This document shows positions 1 through 7,059 of a stretch of 13,365 nt of DNA, piece after piece. The translations under genes were made by a program, and so were the position numbers. The notes below the pieces were generated by a model. It worked only from the letters and a program-made list of their open reading frames with translations, was not told where the DNA came from and ran no database searches. This stretch comes from Paracoccaceae bacterium. GTDB taxonomy: Bacteria > Pseudomonadota > Alphaproteobacteria > Rhodobacterales > Rhodobacteraceae. Each line of letters opens with the position of its first letter. Position 1 is the stretch's first letter. Where the stretch lies: contig CABZJG010000027.1 of assembly GCA_902525995.1 (NCBI GenBank), forward strand, positions 1 to 13,365. The letters run 5' to 3'.

Positions 1-11
1 GAGAGATCGAT

Positions 12-404
12 ATGGCACATGCAACCTTGGAACATATAAATTATTGTACCCCTGATCCTTTGAAGACAGCAGCATGGATGGCCGATGTATTTGGTTGGAA
101 AATCAGCTGGCAGGGTGATGGAGGAGAAGGTGGGCGCACCATCCATATGGGCGGAGAACATCACTATTTGGCGTTGCACTGCCCGTCAAAAAAATTGCAA
201 CCATGGCGGAAAGATTATGCGATGGTTAGCCAGATGAACCATATTGGCGTTTTGGTAAATAATCTCGATGAAACCGAAGAAAAATTCAAAAACGCCGGCT
301 TTACGCCCGTATCGCACGCCGATTACGAACCCGGGCGGCGTTTTTATTTTTATGATGATTCCGGGGTCGAATTTGAAGTGATTAGTTACAGTGATGGGCA
401 CTAA
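12..404 (+). CDS. VOC (glyoxalase/bleomycin-resistance fold) family protein
   Basis: A 130-residue protein with the two-module beta-alpha-beta-beta-beta layout of the vicinal oxygen chelate superfamily. Module 1 opens at LEHINY (His8) and module 2 at MNHIGV (His77); the closing strand GVEFEVIS ends in Glu122. These are the positions where VOC enzymes usually carry metal ligands. The expected ligand at the end of module 1 (around YLALH, residues 52-56) is not a clear Glu, so the site may be incomplete or completed across a dimer. The length is normal for a single-unit VOC protein. The start is supported by a purine-rich GAGAG at 1-5, six bases before the ATG. Substrate cannot be told: lactoylglutathione lyase, ring-cleaving dioxygenase and resistance proteins share the fold. 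It lies 60 bases before xth with no evident functional link. The family call is firm, the function unknown. Confidence 0.85.
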   Translation: MAHATLEHINYCTPDPLKTAAWMADVFGWKISWQGDGGEGGRTIHMGGEHHYLALHCPSKKLQPWRKDYAMVSQMNHIGVLVNNLDETEEKFKNAGFTPVSHADYEPGRRFYFYDDSGVEFEVISYSDGH

Positions 405-464
405 GCGCCCTACACTCTAATATATTTTTATGATAGGGGCAGGCATTCACCGATATAAGGAAAA

Positions 465-1259
465 ATGACATTGCCCTTTACCATTGCAACTTGGAATATC
501 AACTCGGTCCGGCTGCGTGCCGCTTTGGTGACAAAACTGCTTCGCGAAGAAGGGCCGGACGTTTTATGTCTGCAAGAATGTAAATCGCCGGTTGATAAAA
601 TCCCTACCGAGGTGTTTGCCGCAGCAGGCTATCCCTATATGGTGGCGCGCGGACAAAAGGGCTATAACGGGGTCGCGATCCTGTCGCGGCTGCCCCTTAC
701 CGAGGCAGGGTCACAGGATTTTGCCGCGCTCGGCCATGCCCGCCATATTGCCGGACAGTTGGAAAACGGCGTGACCATCCATAACTTTTATGTGCCTGCC
801 GGCGGCGATGTGGCCGACCGTGAAGTCAATGAAAAATTTGGCCAAAAACTCGATTACCTGACCGAGATGCGCGACTGGTTTCATGCTGAAGCACCCCAAA
901 AATCAATTCTTGTGGGCGATTTAAACATTGCACCGCGCGAAGATGATGTTTGGGATCACAAAAAGCTTTTGAAAGTGGTCAGCCACACGCCGATTGAGGT
1001 TGACCATATGGCGGAAACCCAAGCGGCGGGCAACTGGGTTGATATCACCCGGCAGGACATTCCAGACGGGCGGCTTTACAGCTGGTGGTCGTACCGCGCG
1101 CGCGACTGGGACAGCGCCGATAAGGGCCGGCGGCTTGATCATATCTGGGCGACGGGTGATATTTCTGCGGCGGCGCATTCCTCACGTATTCTGCGCCCAG
1201 TACGCGGCTGGGAACAGCCCAGTGATCATGCGCCAGTTTTTGCCAGTTTTGACCTTTGA
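465..1259 (+). CDS. xth: Exodeoxyribonuclease III (AP endonuclease, ExoIII/EEP family)
   Basis: A 264-residue cytoplasmic base-excision-repair enzyme: it cuts the backbone 5' of abasic sites and has 3'-5' exonuclease and 3'-phosphatase activities. All signature blocks of the Mg2+-dependent endonuclease/exonuclease/phosphatase fold are present in order: WNINS (Asn11), LQECK (Glu38), YNGVAILSR (67-75), NFYVPAGG (Tyr109), VGDLNIAP (Asp152, Asn154), RRLDHIW (Asp225) and PSDHAP (Asp254-His255 catalytic pair). Length matches E. coli ExoIII closely. AAGGA at 457-461 lies only three bases before the ATG, a tight but usable ribosome-binding site; the N-terminus PFTIATWNINS fits the family with nothing missing. 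The next gene, cnoX, begins 55 bases downstream with its own Shine-Dalgarno sequence and a possible promoter, so co-transcription is plausible but not certain. Confidence 0.95.
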   Translation: MTLPFTIATWNINSVRLRAALVTKLLREEGPDVLCLQECKSPVDKIPTEVFAAAGYPYMVARGQKGYNGVAILSRLPLTEAGSQDFAALGHARHIAGQLENGVTIHNFYVPAGGDVADREVNEKFGQKLDYLTEMRDWFHAEAPQKSILVGDLNIAPREDDVWDHKKLLKVVSHTPIEVDHMAETQAAGNWVDITRQDIPDGRLYSWWSYRARDWDSADKGRRLDHIWATGDISAAAHSSRILRPVRGWEQPSDHAPVFASFDL

Positions 1260-1285
1260 ATTTCACTGCAGACACGCCATATAGG
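1256..1285 (+). promoter_or_regulatory. Candidate sigma70-type promoter for the thioredoxin/CnoX gene
   Basis: TTGAAT at 1256-1261 and TATAGG at 1280-1285 are separated by 18 bases, each hexamer matching four of six consensus positions. Predicted transcription start is near 1292, giving a leader of about 23 bases before the ATG at 1315. It overlaps the xth stop codon. Weak motif match only; read-through from xth is an alternative. Confidence 0.3.
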
Positions 1286-1314
1286 CAATAGCTAATGACA
1301 CGCGAGGACGTATT

Positions 1315-2229
1315 ATGATCGAATTGGGCCAAACCGCTGCACCTTCTGGCGAGGGTCTTGTCAGCGACGTAACAGAGGCAAGCTTTATGGCCGATGTGGT
1401 CGAGGCGAGCCAAACCATCCCTGTCATTGTTGATTTCTGGGCCCCGTGGTGTGGCCCCTGCAAGACCTTGGGCCCGCAATTGGAAAATGCGGTGATTGCT
1501 GCCAAGGGCGCGGTGAAAATGGCCAAGGTGAATGTGGATGAAAATCAGGGCATCGCAGGTCAATTGCGGGTTCAGTCCATTCCAACGGTTTATGCCTTCT
1601 GGCAAGGCCAGCCGATTGATGGCTTTCAGGGCGCAGTGCCCGAATCCGAGGTTAAAGCCTTTGTTGATCGCGTTGTTGCCACAGGTGGCGGCGTGGCGGG
1701 CGGTGGATTAGACGAAGCTGTGGAAGCGGCCGAAGAAATGCTGACAGATGGTCAGGCCGAAGATGCAGCGCAAACCTTTAAGGCCATCCTAGGCGAAGAT
1801 CCGGCCCATGCCGGCGCCTATGGCGGGTTGGTACGTGCGCTCATAGCACTGGACAATCTGGACGAAGCTGAGGCCACCTTAAATGGGGCGCCGGCCGAAA
1901 TTGCAGAAACCCCTGAACTTAAGGCCGCCTTTGCCCAGCTTGAACTGGCCAAGCAGGCGCAAAATGCGGGTCCTCTGGGGGACTTACAGGCAGCGCTCGA
2001 GGCTGATCCAAATAATCACCAAGCACGGCTGGATTATGCCCAAGCGCTTTATGCTGGTGGGCAGGCCGAAGCGGCGGTTGATGAATTATTGGATCTATTT
2101 GGCCGCGACCGGGACCGGAATGATGGGGCTGCCAAAGCTCAATTGTTTACTATTTTCGATGCTTTAAAGCCAAATGATCCAATAGTTTTGAACGGCAGAC
2201 GTAAATTAAGCTCAATGATATTTTCCTGA
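1315..2229 (+). CDS. cnoX: Chaperedoxin CnoX/YbbN: thioredoxin domain plus TPR-like C-terminus
   Basis: A 304-residue protein with a thioredoxin domain (about residues 15-122) followed by an Ala/Glu-rich helical TPR-like region (about 130-300) with repeated A-x-x-x-[FL] helix pairs. The active site is a full WCGPC (Cys46, Cys49) and the cis-proline loop is SIPTVYAF (Pro90). This architecture defines YbbN/CnoX, which holds unfolding clients under oxidative stress and hands them to GroEL or DnaK. E. coli CnoX has lost the redox CXXC, whereas alphaproteobacterial forms such as the Caulobacter protein keep it and also reduce disulfides; this one belongs to the latter type by sequence. There is no signal peptide, so it should be cytoplasmic. 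GAGGA at 1304-1308, six bases before the ATG, sets the start. The LON-domain gene follows after 26 bases, suggesting a shared transcript and a proteostasis theme. Confidence 0.92.
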   Translation: MIELGQTAAPSGEGLVSDVTEASFMADVVEASQTIPVIVDFWAPWCGPCKTLGPQLENAVIAAKGAVKMAKVNVDENQGIAGQLRVQSIPTVYAFWQGQPIDGFQGAVPESEVKAFVDRVVATGGGVAGGGLDEAVEAAEEMLTDGQAEDAAQTFKAILGEDPAHAGAYGGLVRALIALDNLDEAEATLNGAPAEIAETPELKAAFAQLELAKQAQNAGPLGDLQAALEADPNNHQARLDYAQALYAGGQAEAAVDELLDLFGRDRDRNDGAAKAQLFTIFDALKPNDPIVLNGRRKLSSMIFS

Positions 2230-2255
2230 ACGCGTAGCGGTGCTATCATTCGACT

Positions 2256-2894
2256 ATGACACATCAAACTGACTTGCCCGATGTTATCCCCGTATTCCCC
2301 CTTCCCGGGGCTTTGCTTCTGCCGCGCTCACGCTTGCCATTGCATATTTTTGAGCCGCGCTATCTGGCAATGATCGAAGATGTTCTAAAAACCCCAGAGC
2401 GCCTTATTGGGATGATTCAACCCAGCGAACAAAACGGTGCCGAGCGCATGCAAACCATTGGCTGCGCTGGCCGGCTCACGCAATTTTCGGAAACCGAAGA
2501 TGGCCGGTACATGGTGACCTTGACGGGCATTAGCCGCTATCGCTTGGGTAAGGAAATTACAGGGTTTACCCCCTACCGTAAATTTGAAGCCAGTTGGAGC
2601 GGGTTCGACAGGGATCGCTCTGCTACTGAAAAAGACCCTGATTTTAATCGCGATGCATTCTTCAAATTATTATCGCGATATTTTGAGCAACGAGAGCTAT
2701 CAACCGATTGGGAAACCTTGCGCGATGCCGACGATGAACTGCTGATTAATTCATTGTCGATGCTGCTTGATTTTAACACCGAGGATAAGCAGGCACTGCT
2801 TGAGGCGCCCTCACTGATTACCCGCCGAGAAACGCTTGTGACACTGATTGAATACAGCTTGCGTGTCGGGTCATCTGAGGAAAGACTACAATGA
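2256..2894 (+). CDS. LON peptidase substrate-binding (LON N-terminal) domain protein
   Basis: A 212-residue protein consisting only of the N-terminal substrate-recognition domain of Lon protease, without the AAA+ or peptidase domains. The hallmark opening VIPVFPLPGALLLP (residues 10-23) and LPLHIFEPRYLAMI (28-41) is clear, followed by IGCAGRLTQF and the beta-rich GRYMVTLTGISRYRL. Such stand-alone LON-domain proteins are widespread in alphaproteobacteria; their role is unproven, and substrate recognition or adaptor functions are proposed by analogy with Lon and with cereblon. The gene ends in an ATGA overlap with the Trm112-like gene (2891), implying translational coupling. No clear Shine-Dalgarno sequence precedes the ATG; translation may depend on the upstream cnoX ribosomes or on a leaderless transcript. 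The domain call is strong, the biological function unknown. Confidence 0.9.
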   Translation: MTHQTDLPDVIPVFPLPGALLLPRSRLPLHIFEPRYLAMIEDVLKTPERLIGMIQPSEQNGAERMQTIGCAGRLTQFSETEDGRYMVTLTGISRYRLGKEITGFTPYRKFEASWSGFDRDRSATEKDPDFNRDAFFKLLSRYFEQRELSTDWETLRDADDELLINSLSMLLDFNTEDKQALLEAPSLITRRETLVTLIEYSLRVGSSEERLQ

Positions 2895-3082
2895 GCGATC
2901 AGCCTGCTGATATAGCCGAGCGACGGATGCTAGAGGCCCTCGTCTGTCCGCAAACACATAATCCACTGACCTATGATGCAGAACGTCAAGAGCTGGTGTC
3001 AAAAGCTGCCGGACTGGCTTTTCCGATCCGCGATGGTATCCCGATCATGTTGATAGGCGAAGCCAGAACGCTTGATAAATAG
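2891..3082 (+). CDS. Trm112/YcaR-like small protein lacking most zinc-binding cysteines
   Basis: A 63-residue protein matching the Trm112/YcaR (UPF0434) pattern: LEALVCP (residues 14-20), NPLTYD, QELVSKAAGLAFPIRDGIPIML (34-55, in part) and EARTLD. In eukaryotes and archaea Trm112 is a zinc-binding activator of RNA and protein methyltransferases; bacterial YcaR-like proteins remain poorly defined. Only one cysteine (Cys19) is present; the usual second residue of the CPxC pair is replaced (CPQTHNP), so a zinc knuckle is unlikely. The start overlaps the stop of the LON gene as ATGA, and GAGGA at 2877-2881 lies nine bases upstream, so the start is well supported. Being coupled to the LON-domain gene suggests coordinated production rather than a known shared pathway. 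It ends 7 bases from the convergent flavin hydroxylase gene. Confidence 0.87.
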   Translation: MSDQPADIAERRMLEALVCPQTHNPLTYDAERQELVSKAAGLAFPIRDGIPIMLIGEARTLDK

Positions 3083-3089
3083 CGAAATT

Positions 3090-4304
3090 TTATTGCATCA
3101 AACGTGGCAAATCGCCGGTCAGACCAGCGGCTTCGCGAATAAAACTGCGGCGCAGCGCAGGAAGCCTGTTGATCGCCCCCATGCCCAAATCTCGCAGGGA
3201 TCGCAGGAATGAACTATCGTTTGAAAACAAACGGTTAACGGTATCTGTAGCAACGGCAAGCGCTGTTGTATCAAAACGGCGCCATTCCTGATAGCGCAGC
3301 AGAACTGCCAAAGAGGAAAAATCTTCGCCGCGCTGACGGGCATCACTGAGCACCTCGCTCAGGGCGGCGATATCGCGCAGACCCAGGTTGAGCCCTTGCC
3401 CTGCAATGGGGTGCACCCCATGCGCCGCATCGCCCACCAAAGCCAGCCGCGCCGCGACATAATTTTGCGCTATGGTTAAATCCAGAGGATAGCTATAGCG
3501 CGCGCCAGCCAACTCTATCTTACCCAGATAGTCACCGATGCGATGTTGCAAAACTGCCAGATACTCCTTGTCATCCATGGCCATGATTGTGACGGCATTG
3601 GCGTCACTTTCCGTCCATACAATGGATGATCTGTTGCCCTTTAGGGGCAGAATGGCAAGCGGGCCGGGGGGCATGAAATATTGGCAGGCAATGCCCTGAT
3701 GGGGGGTATCATGGCTCAGAGCGCAGACCAAAGAGGTTTGGCCATACCGCCATCCGGTGCGTTTGATCCCCGCGCGCTCGGCGGTTTGGCTTTGACGGCC
3801 ATCTGCGCCGATCACCAAACGCGCAGTGATGATCTCTTGAGTATCAAGCATCACTTGGGCGTGGGTATCGGTTATGGTCATGTCAGACAGGGACACACCA
3901 GTGCGGTAGTTGATTTGCGATGCGCTTTGCACACGCTGTTGCAACAGGGGCCGCAAATGGCGGTCTTCAACCATATGCCCCATGGGGCCTTCTTCTATTT
4001 CATGGTGGTCGAAATGCAAAAAATAGGGGGAGGGATTTGAATAGGCCCGGCCATCAGCGACTTTAATTTCCAAAATAGGCTGTGCGTTTGGGGCAAGCGT
4101 TTCCCAAAGACCCAAGGCTTGCAACAGGCGGACAGAGGCTATGGCCAAAGAATAGCTCCGGCCATCAAATTGGGGGGATTGTTGTGATTTTGCGGTCTGG
4201 GAATCAATAAGAGTGACGGTAAAGCCAGCCTCTGCCAAGGCCAAGCCCATCATGGCGCCGTTTAAACCGCCGCCAACAATTGCAATATCTGTGTCGTAGT
4301 CCAT
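3090..4304 (-). CDS. ubiH: UbiH/UbiF-family FAD-dependent hydroxylase (ubiquinone biosynthesis)
   Basis: A 404-residue flavoprotein monooxygenase. The N-terminal FAD dinucleotide motif is GGGLNG (residues 11-16) after DIAIV; the DG motif is VIGADGR (164-170, Asp168-Gly169) and the second FAD-binding motif is LVGDAAHGVHPIAGQGLN (289-306, Asp292, His298-Pro299). DGRSYSLA (47-54) is also typical of UbiH/UbiF/Coq6 proteins, which hydroxylate the ring of ubiquinone precursors with O2 and NAD(P)H at the inner membrane. Which ring carbon cannot be told: alphaproteobacteria use UbiH, UbiF, UbiL and UbiM in varied combinations. I start at 4304, where the FAD strand begins directly; an in-frame ATG at 4388 would add 28 residues of unlikely character and overlap the amidase start. 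No Shine-Dalgarno sequence precedes 4304, but a -10-like CATAGT sits six bases upstream, so the mRNA may be leaderless. Confidence 0.88.
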   Translation of the reverse strand: MDYDTDIAIVGGGLNGAMMGLALAEAGFTVTLIDSQTAKSQQSPQFDGRSYSLAIASVRLLQALGLWETLAPNAQPILEIKVADGRAYSNPSPYFLHFDHHEIEEGPMGHMVEDRHLRPLLQQRVQSASQINYRTGVSLSDMTITDTHAQVMLDTQEIITARLVIGADGRQSQTAERAGIKRTGWRYGQTSLVCALSHDTPHQGIACQYFMPPGPLAILPLKGNRSSIVWTESDANAVTIMAMDDKEYLAVLQHRIGDYLGKIELAGARYSYPLDLTIAQNYVAARLALVGDAAHGVHPIAGQGLNLGLRDIAALSEVLSDARQRGEDFSSLAVLLRYQEWRRFDTTALAVATDTVNRLFSNDSSFLRSLRDLGMGAINRLPALRRSFIREAAGLTGDLPRLMQ

Positions 4305-4310
4305 AATTCT

Positions 4311-4338
4311 ACTATGGGTCAAACTGTAGGATTGTCCA
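4311..4338 (-). promoter_or_regulatory. Candidate promoter for the UbiH-family gene, predicting a leaderless mRNA
   Basis: Read on the minus strand, TGGACA (4333-4338, five of six matches to the -35 consensus) is followed after 16 bases by CATAGT (4311-4316, four of six to the -10 consensus). Six bases then separate it from the ATG at 4304, so transcription would begin at or next to the A of the start codon. This fits the lack of a Shine-Dalgarno sequence. Its -35 overlaps a weak plus-strand -35-like TTGTCC (4332-4337). Confidence 0.35.
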
Positions 4339-4348
4339 TGTGCTTTGA

Positions 4349-4368
4349 TGCCGCTACCCTTTGCGGCA
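4349..4368 (+). promoter_or_regulatory. Six-base-pair dyad just upstream of the amidase ribosome-binding site
   Basis: TGCCGC (4349-4354) and GCGGCA (4363-4368) are perfect inverted repeats around an 8-base spacer. The dyad ends five bases before the AAGGAG of the amidase and overlaps the place where a weak amidase promoter (TTGTCC 4332-4337, TACCCT 4355-4360, spacing 17) would have its -10. It could be an operator for the divergent pair or a leader hairpin. There is no T-tract, so it is not an intrinsic terminator. Confidence 0.35.
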
Positions 4369-4387
4369 ATCACAAGGAGAACGGGCA

Positions 4388-5719
4388 ATGAATTCTATAT
4401 TTGATTTGACAGCTGCGCAGCTGGGACAGCATATCCAGAGCGGCAAATTAGATCCGGTTGCCTTAACCCAGGCCTATTTGGACGCGGCCGAAGATCATCC
4501 CCAAAGCCACCGTATTTTTACCATGCTCACGCCAGATCGTGCAATGGCCGAAGCGCGCGCAGCCCAGACCCGTGCCCGCTCTGGCCAACGTCTATCACCT
4601 TTGGACGGGGTGCCGATCAGCTGGAAAGACCTGTTTGACACCGCTGGCCATGCCACCGAAGCAGGCAGCGCACTGCTGCGCGGCCGCACCCCCGAGCGCG
4701 ACGCAAAAGTGTTGCGTAATGCCAGCGCAATGGGATTGGTGTGCATTGGTAAAACCCATATGTCGGAACTGGCCTTTTCCGGATTGGGGCTTAACCCGGT
4801 GACCGAAAGCCCACCTTGTGTCAATGACCCAAGCGCCGTTTCCGGTGGATCATCGTCGGGCGCTGCTGCCTCTGTGGCATTTGGATTGGCCGCGGCGGCA
4901 ATAGGATCGGACACTGGTGGATCGGTGCGGATACCGGCAGCTTGGAACGATTTGGTGGGGCTGAAAACCACCGCTGGCAGCTTGCCACTGGACGGGGTTG
5001 TGCCGCTGTGTGAACATTTTGACACCATCGGCCCGTTGAGCAAAACTGTCGAAGATGCCGCTTTGCTCTTTGCCGCGTTGCAAGGGCGTTCTGCACTGGA
5101 TATGCAAACCTGTAATTTGCGTGGAAAACGACTGGCCGTGCTGCAAACGGCAGCCTTTGATGATTTGCGTGACGCCCCGCGCAGTGGCTTTGAAACCGCC
5201 CTTGAGAGCTTGGTTGAAGCTGGCGCCGTTATTGAAAATATTGAAATACCAGCTGTGGATGCAGCGTTGCCGCTTAGCCCTATTTTGTATACTTCAGAGG
5301 CTTATGGAACGTGGAAGGATGTGATCGAAGCCAAGCCGGATCTGATGTTTGATGAAATTCTCAAACGGTTTCGCGGCGGCGCAGAATTCACCGCAGCCGA
5401 TTATGTGGCCGCATGGCGTGAACTGGGCGAGCTGCGGCACAGCTATGCCGAAAAAAGCGCCGGATATGACGCCGTTTTATGTCCCAGCGCACCGATTTTG
5501 CCGCCAGATGCACAGCGGCTTTTGAGCGATGAAACATATTACGTTACTGAAAACCTCTTGGCCCTGCGCAATACGCGGATCGGTAATTTGATGGGGCTAT
5601 GCGCTGTGACATTGCCCACTGGCACGCCAAGTTGCGGGCTGATGTTGATGGCTGGTCCGGGTGAAGAAAACCGACTTTTGCGGCTGAGCGCGGCGGCCGA
5701 GGCTGCTCTAAAAGGCTAA
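4388..5719 (+). CDS. Amidase (amidase-signature family, GatA-like fold)
   Basis: A 443-residue amidase-signature enzyme. The Ser-cisSer-Lys triad is visible: Lys80 in ISWKDLFD, Ser155 (first Ser of GGSSSG) and nucleophile Ser179 in SDTGGSVRIPA, with the standard 24-residue spacing between the serines. Family members hydrolyse carboxylic amides or, as GatA, supply ammonia to a tRNA amidotransferase. No gatB or gatC lies nearby and the protein is shorter than usual GatA, so a stand-alone hydrolase is more likely; the substrate is unknown. AAGGAG at 4374-4379, eight bases before the ATG at 4388, is the best ribosome-binding site in the window and decides the start over an ATG nine codons upstream. 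There is no signal peptide, so it should be cytoplasmic. It diverges from the ubiH-like gene and is followed by a hairpin at its stop codon. Confidence 0.9.
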   Translation: MNSIFDLTAAQLGQHIQSGKLDPVALTQAYLDAAEDHPQSHRIFTMLTPDRAMAEARAAQTRARSGQRLSPLDGVPISWKDLFDTAGHATEAGSALLRGRTPERDAKVLRNASAMGLVCIGKTHMSELAFSGLGLNPVTESPPCVNDPSAVSGGSSSGAAASVAFGLAAAAIGSDTGGSVRIPAAWNDLVGLKTTAGSLPLDGVVPLCEHFDTIGPLSKTVEDAALLFAALQGRSALDMQTCNLRGKRLAVLQTAAFDDLRDAPRSGFETALESLVEAGAVIENIEIPAVDAALPLSPILYTSEAYGTWKDVIEAKPDLMFDEILKRFRGGAEFTAADYVAAWRELGELRHSYAEKSAGYDAVLCPSAPILPPDAQRLLSDETYYVTENLLALRNTRIGNLMGLCAVTLPTGTPSCGLMLMAGPGEENRLLRLSAAAEAALKG

Positions 5720-5754
5720 AAATCCCCTAAATCACCGAATTTCATGGGATTTTT
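5718..5754 (+). terminator. Possible intrinsic terminator after the amidase gene
   Basis: AAAAATCCC (5718-5726) and GGGATTTTT (5746-5754) form a perfect 9-bp stem overlapping the TAA stop; within the 19-base loop AAAT (5729-5732) can pair with ATTT (5739-5742). The 3' arm ends in five T. Only three stem pairs are G-C and the loop is large, so termination may be weak. The A-run on the 5' side would make it act in either direction. Confidence 0.45.
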
Positions 5755-5870
5755 GTGACAATTTCTTGTAGAAAGCCCTTTTTTTGGTGCGTTTTTGTAG
5801 ACGTAGCAGCCTTGCTTGGTTATTCTAAATGCAATCGGGGCGTTATGATCCCGAACTTTGAGGCTATAGA
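5755..5870. other. Intergenic region upstream of the aminotransferase-ftsK pair
   Basis: About 116 T-rich bases with no supported gene. A good -10-like TATGAT lies at 5844-5849, which would start RNA about 15 bases before the ATG at 5871, but I find no convincing -35 at a normal spacing (TATTCT sits 17 bases upstream). TTGTAGA occurs twice (about 5766 and 5795). A promoter for the downstream genes is expected here but cannot be fixed by eye. Confidence 0.3.
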
Positions 5871-7049
5871 ATGTTTCCTGAGCGGTTTTCGAACCTACCG
5901 GCTTATGCATTTCCACGTCTGCGCGCTTTGCTTGATCCGCATGCGCCGGGTGGGGATGTTTTGCATATGACCATTGGCGAGCCAAAGCATGCTTTTCCGG
6001 CGTGGGTGGCGGAAGTGATTGCCGAGCACTCTGCCGAGTTTAATAAGTATCCGCCCAATGAAGGCAGCCCCGAGTTGCTGCAGTCGATCGCAACATGGCT
6101 GCAAGCGCGTTACGGTGTCGGGGTCAACCCCGCTGAGCAGATTATGGCGCTCAATGGCACGCGTGAGGGGCTTTATAACGCCGCGATGGCGCTCTGCCCT
6201 GAAACGCTGGGCGGCAAACCGCCAGTGATTTTGATCCCAAATCCGTTTTATCAGGTATATATGGTTGCTGCGCTTTCAATTGGCGCAGAGCCGGTTTTTG
6301 TACCGGCCACCGCAGAAAGCGGATTTTTGCCCGATTACACCGCCCTGCCGCCTGAGGTGTTGGACCGCACAGCTATTGCCTATCTTTGTTCGCCCTCAAA
6401 CCCGCAGGGTGCAGTGGCCAGCCGCACCTATTGGCGAGATTTGATTGGCTTGGCTGAAAAGCATGATTTTCAAATTTTTGCAGATGAATGCTACAGTGAA
6501 ATATACCGGGATACGCCGCCGGTTGGCGGGCTGCAGATGGCAGCAGAGTTTGGCGCTGATCCAGAGCGAGTTGTGGTGTTTCATTCCCTGTCAAAGCGTT
6601 CGAACCTTGCGGGGCTTAGATCTGGATTTGCCTCTGGCGGGCCGCGTAGCATTGCGCAGTTAAAACAACTGCGGACCTATTCGGGTGCGCCGCTGCCATT
6701 GCCGTTGCAGCGTGCAGCGACAAAAGTTTGGGCAGATGAAGCGCATGTGATCGAAAACCGCGCGCTTTATGCCGAAAAATTCGAAATGGCCGATGAAATT
6801 TTTGCTGGAGTCCCGGGGTACAATTCCCCCGAAGCGGGCTTTTTCCTTTGGATTGATGTGGGCGATGGGGAAGCAGCTGCATTAAAACTGTGGCAAGACA
6901 CCGGAGTTCGTGTCCTGCCGGGTGCATATTTATCAAGAGATGTTCAAGGCGCAAATCCCGGCAAGAAGTATATTCGGGTCGCTTTGGTGGCCCCAAAAAA
7001 TGAAGCAGAGCAAGGGCTCATCCGCCTGCGCGACTGTCTTTTCAAGTAG
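5871..7049 (+). CDS. Class I/II PLP-dependent aminotransferase, DapC-like
   Basis: A 392-residue fold-type I aminotransferase. It shows the cofactor and substrate motifs in order: ALNGTREGLYN (93-103), CSPSNPQG (Asn177, packs on PLP), FADECYSE (Asp205, Tyr208), HSLSKRSNLAGLRSGF (Lys242 forms the Schiff base; Arg250 contacts the phosphate) and YIRVALV (Arg369, substrate carboxylate). The N-terminal LPAYAFPRLRALL and MTIGEPKH pattern resembles DapC-type N-succinyldiaminopimelate aminotransferases of lysine and peptidoglycan synthesis, but assignment within the family by eye is uncertain, so no symbol is given. GAGG at 5860-5863, seven bases before the ATG, sets the start. ftsK begins 10 bases after the stop, pointing to one transcript; a wall-precursor enzyme with a division-associated translocase would be a sensible pairing, though that link is inferred. 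Confidence 0.88.
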   Translation: MFPERFSNLPAYAFPRLRALLDPHAPGGDVLHMTIGEPKHAFPAWVAEVIAEHSAEFNKYPPNEGSPELLQSIATWLQARYGVGVNPAEQIMALNGTREGLYNAAMALCPETLGGKPPVILIPNPFYQVYMVAALSIGAEPVFVPATAESGFLPDYTALPPEVLDRTAIAYLCSPSNPQGAVASRTYWRDLIGLAEKHDFQIFADECYSEIYRDTPPVGGLQMAAEFGADPERVVVFHSLSKRSNLAGLRSGFASGGPRSIAQLKQLRTYSGAPLPLPLQRAATKVWADEAHVIENRALYAEKFEMADEIFAGVPGYNSPEAGFFLWIDVGDGEAAALKLWQDTGVRVLPGAYLSRDVQGANPGKKYIRVALVAPKNEAEQGLIRLRDCLFK

Positions 7050-7059
7050 CGAGGCATGT

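Noticed and set aside
408..438. CCCTA/TAGGG hairpin as a terminator after the VOC gene
   Set aside because: Only five pairs around a 21-base loop, with no T-run after it.
1045..1605. Minus-strand open frame of 186 codons across the xth-cnoX junction
   Set aside because: It lies antisense to two genes with full family motifs, shows no recognisable domain, and has no ribosome-binding site that stands out.
4305..4388. Longer UbiH-like protein starting at 4388 on the minus strand
   Set aside because: The extra 28 residues precede the FAD-binding strand, which in this family begins within a few residues of the start, and they would overlap the amidase start region.
4495..5043. Minus-strand open frame of 182 codons inside the amidase
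   Set aside because: It is Ser/Pro/Ala-rich and antisense to the conserved amidase signature, as expected of a shadow frame.
4388..5719. GatA subunit of the tRNA amidotransferase
   Set aside because: The fold and triad agree, but no gatB or gatC is nearby and the protein is shorter than usual GatA, so a general amidase is the safer call.
5755..5970. Plus-strand open frame of 71 codons before and over the aminotransferase start
   Set aside because: It overlaps the aminotransferase start by 100 bases in another frame, has no clear ribosome-binding site, and has a Cys/Phe-rich composition without a known pattern.
6910..7059. Longer FtsK with a start at 6910
   Set aside because: It would overlap the aminotransferase by 140 bases. 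The extra 50 residues do not look like an FtsK N-terminus, and a Shine-Dalgarno sequence plus a typical start lie at 7060.
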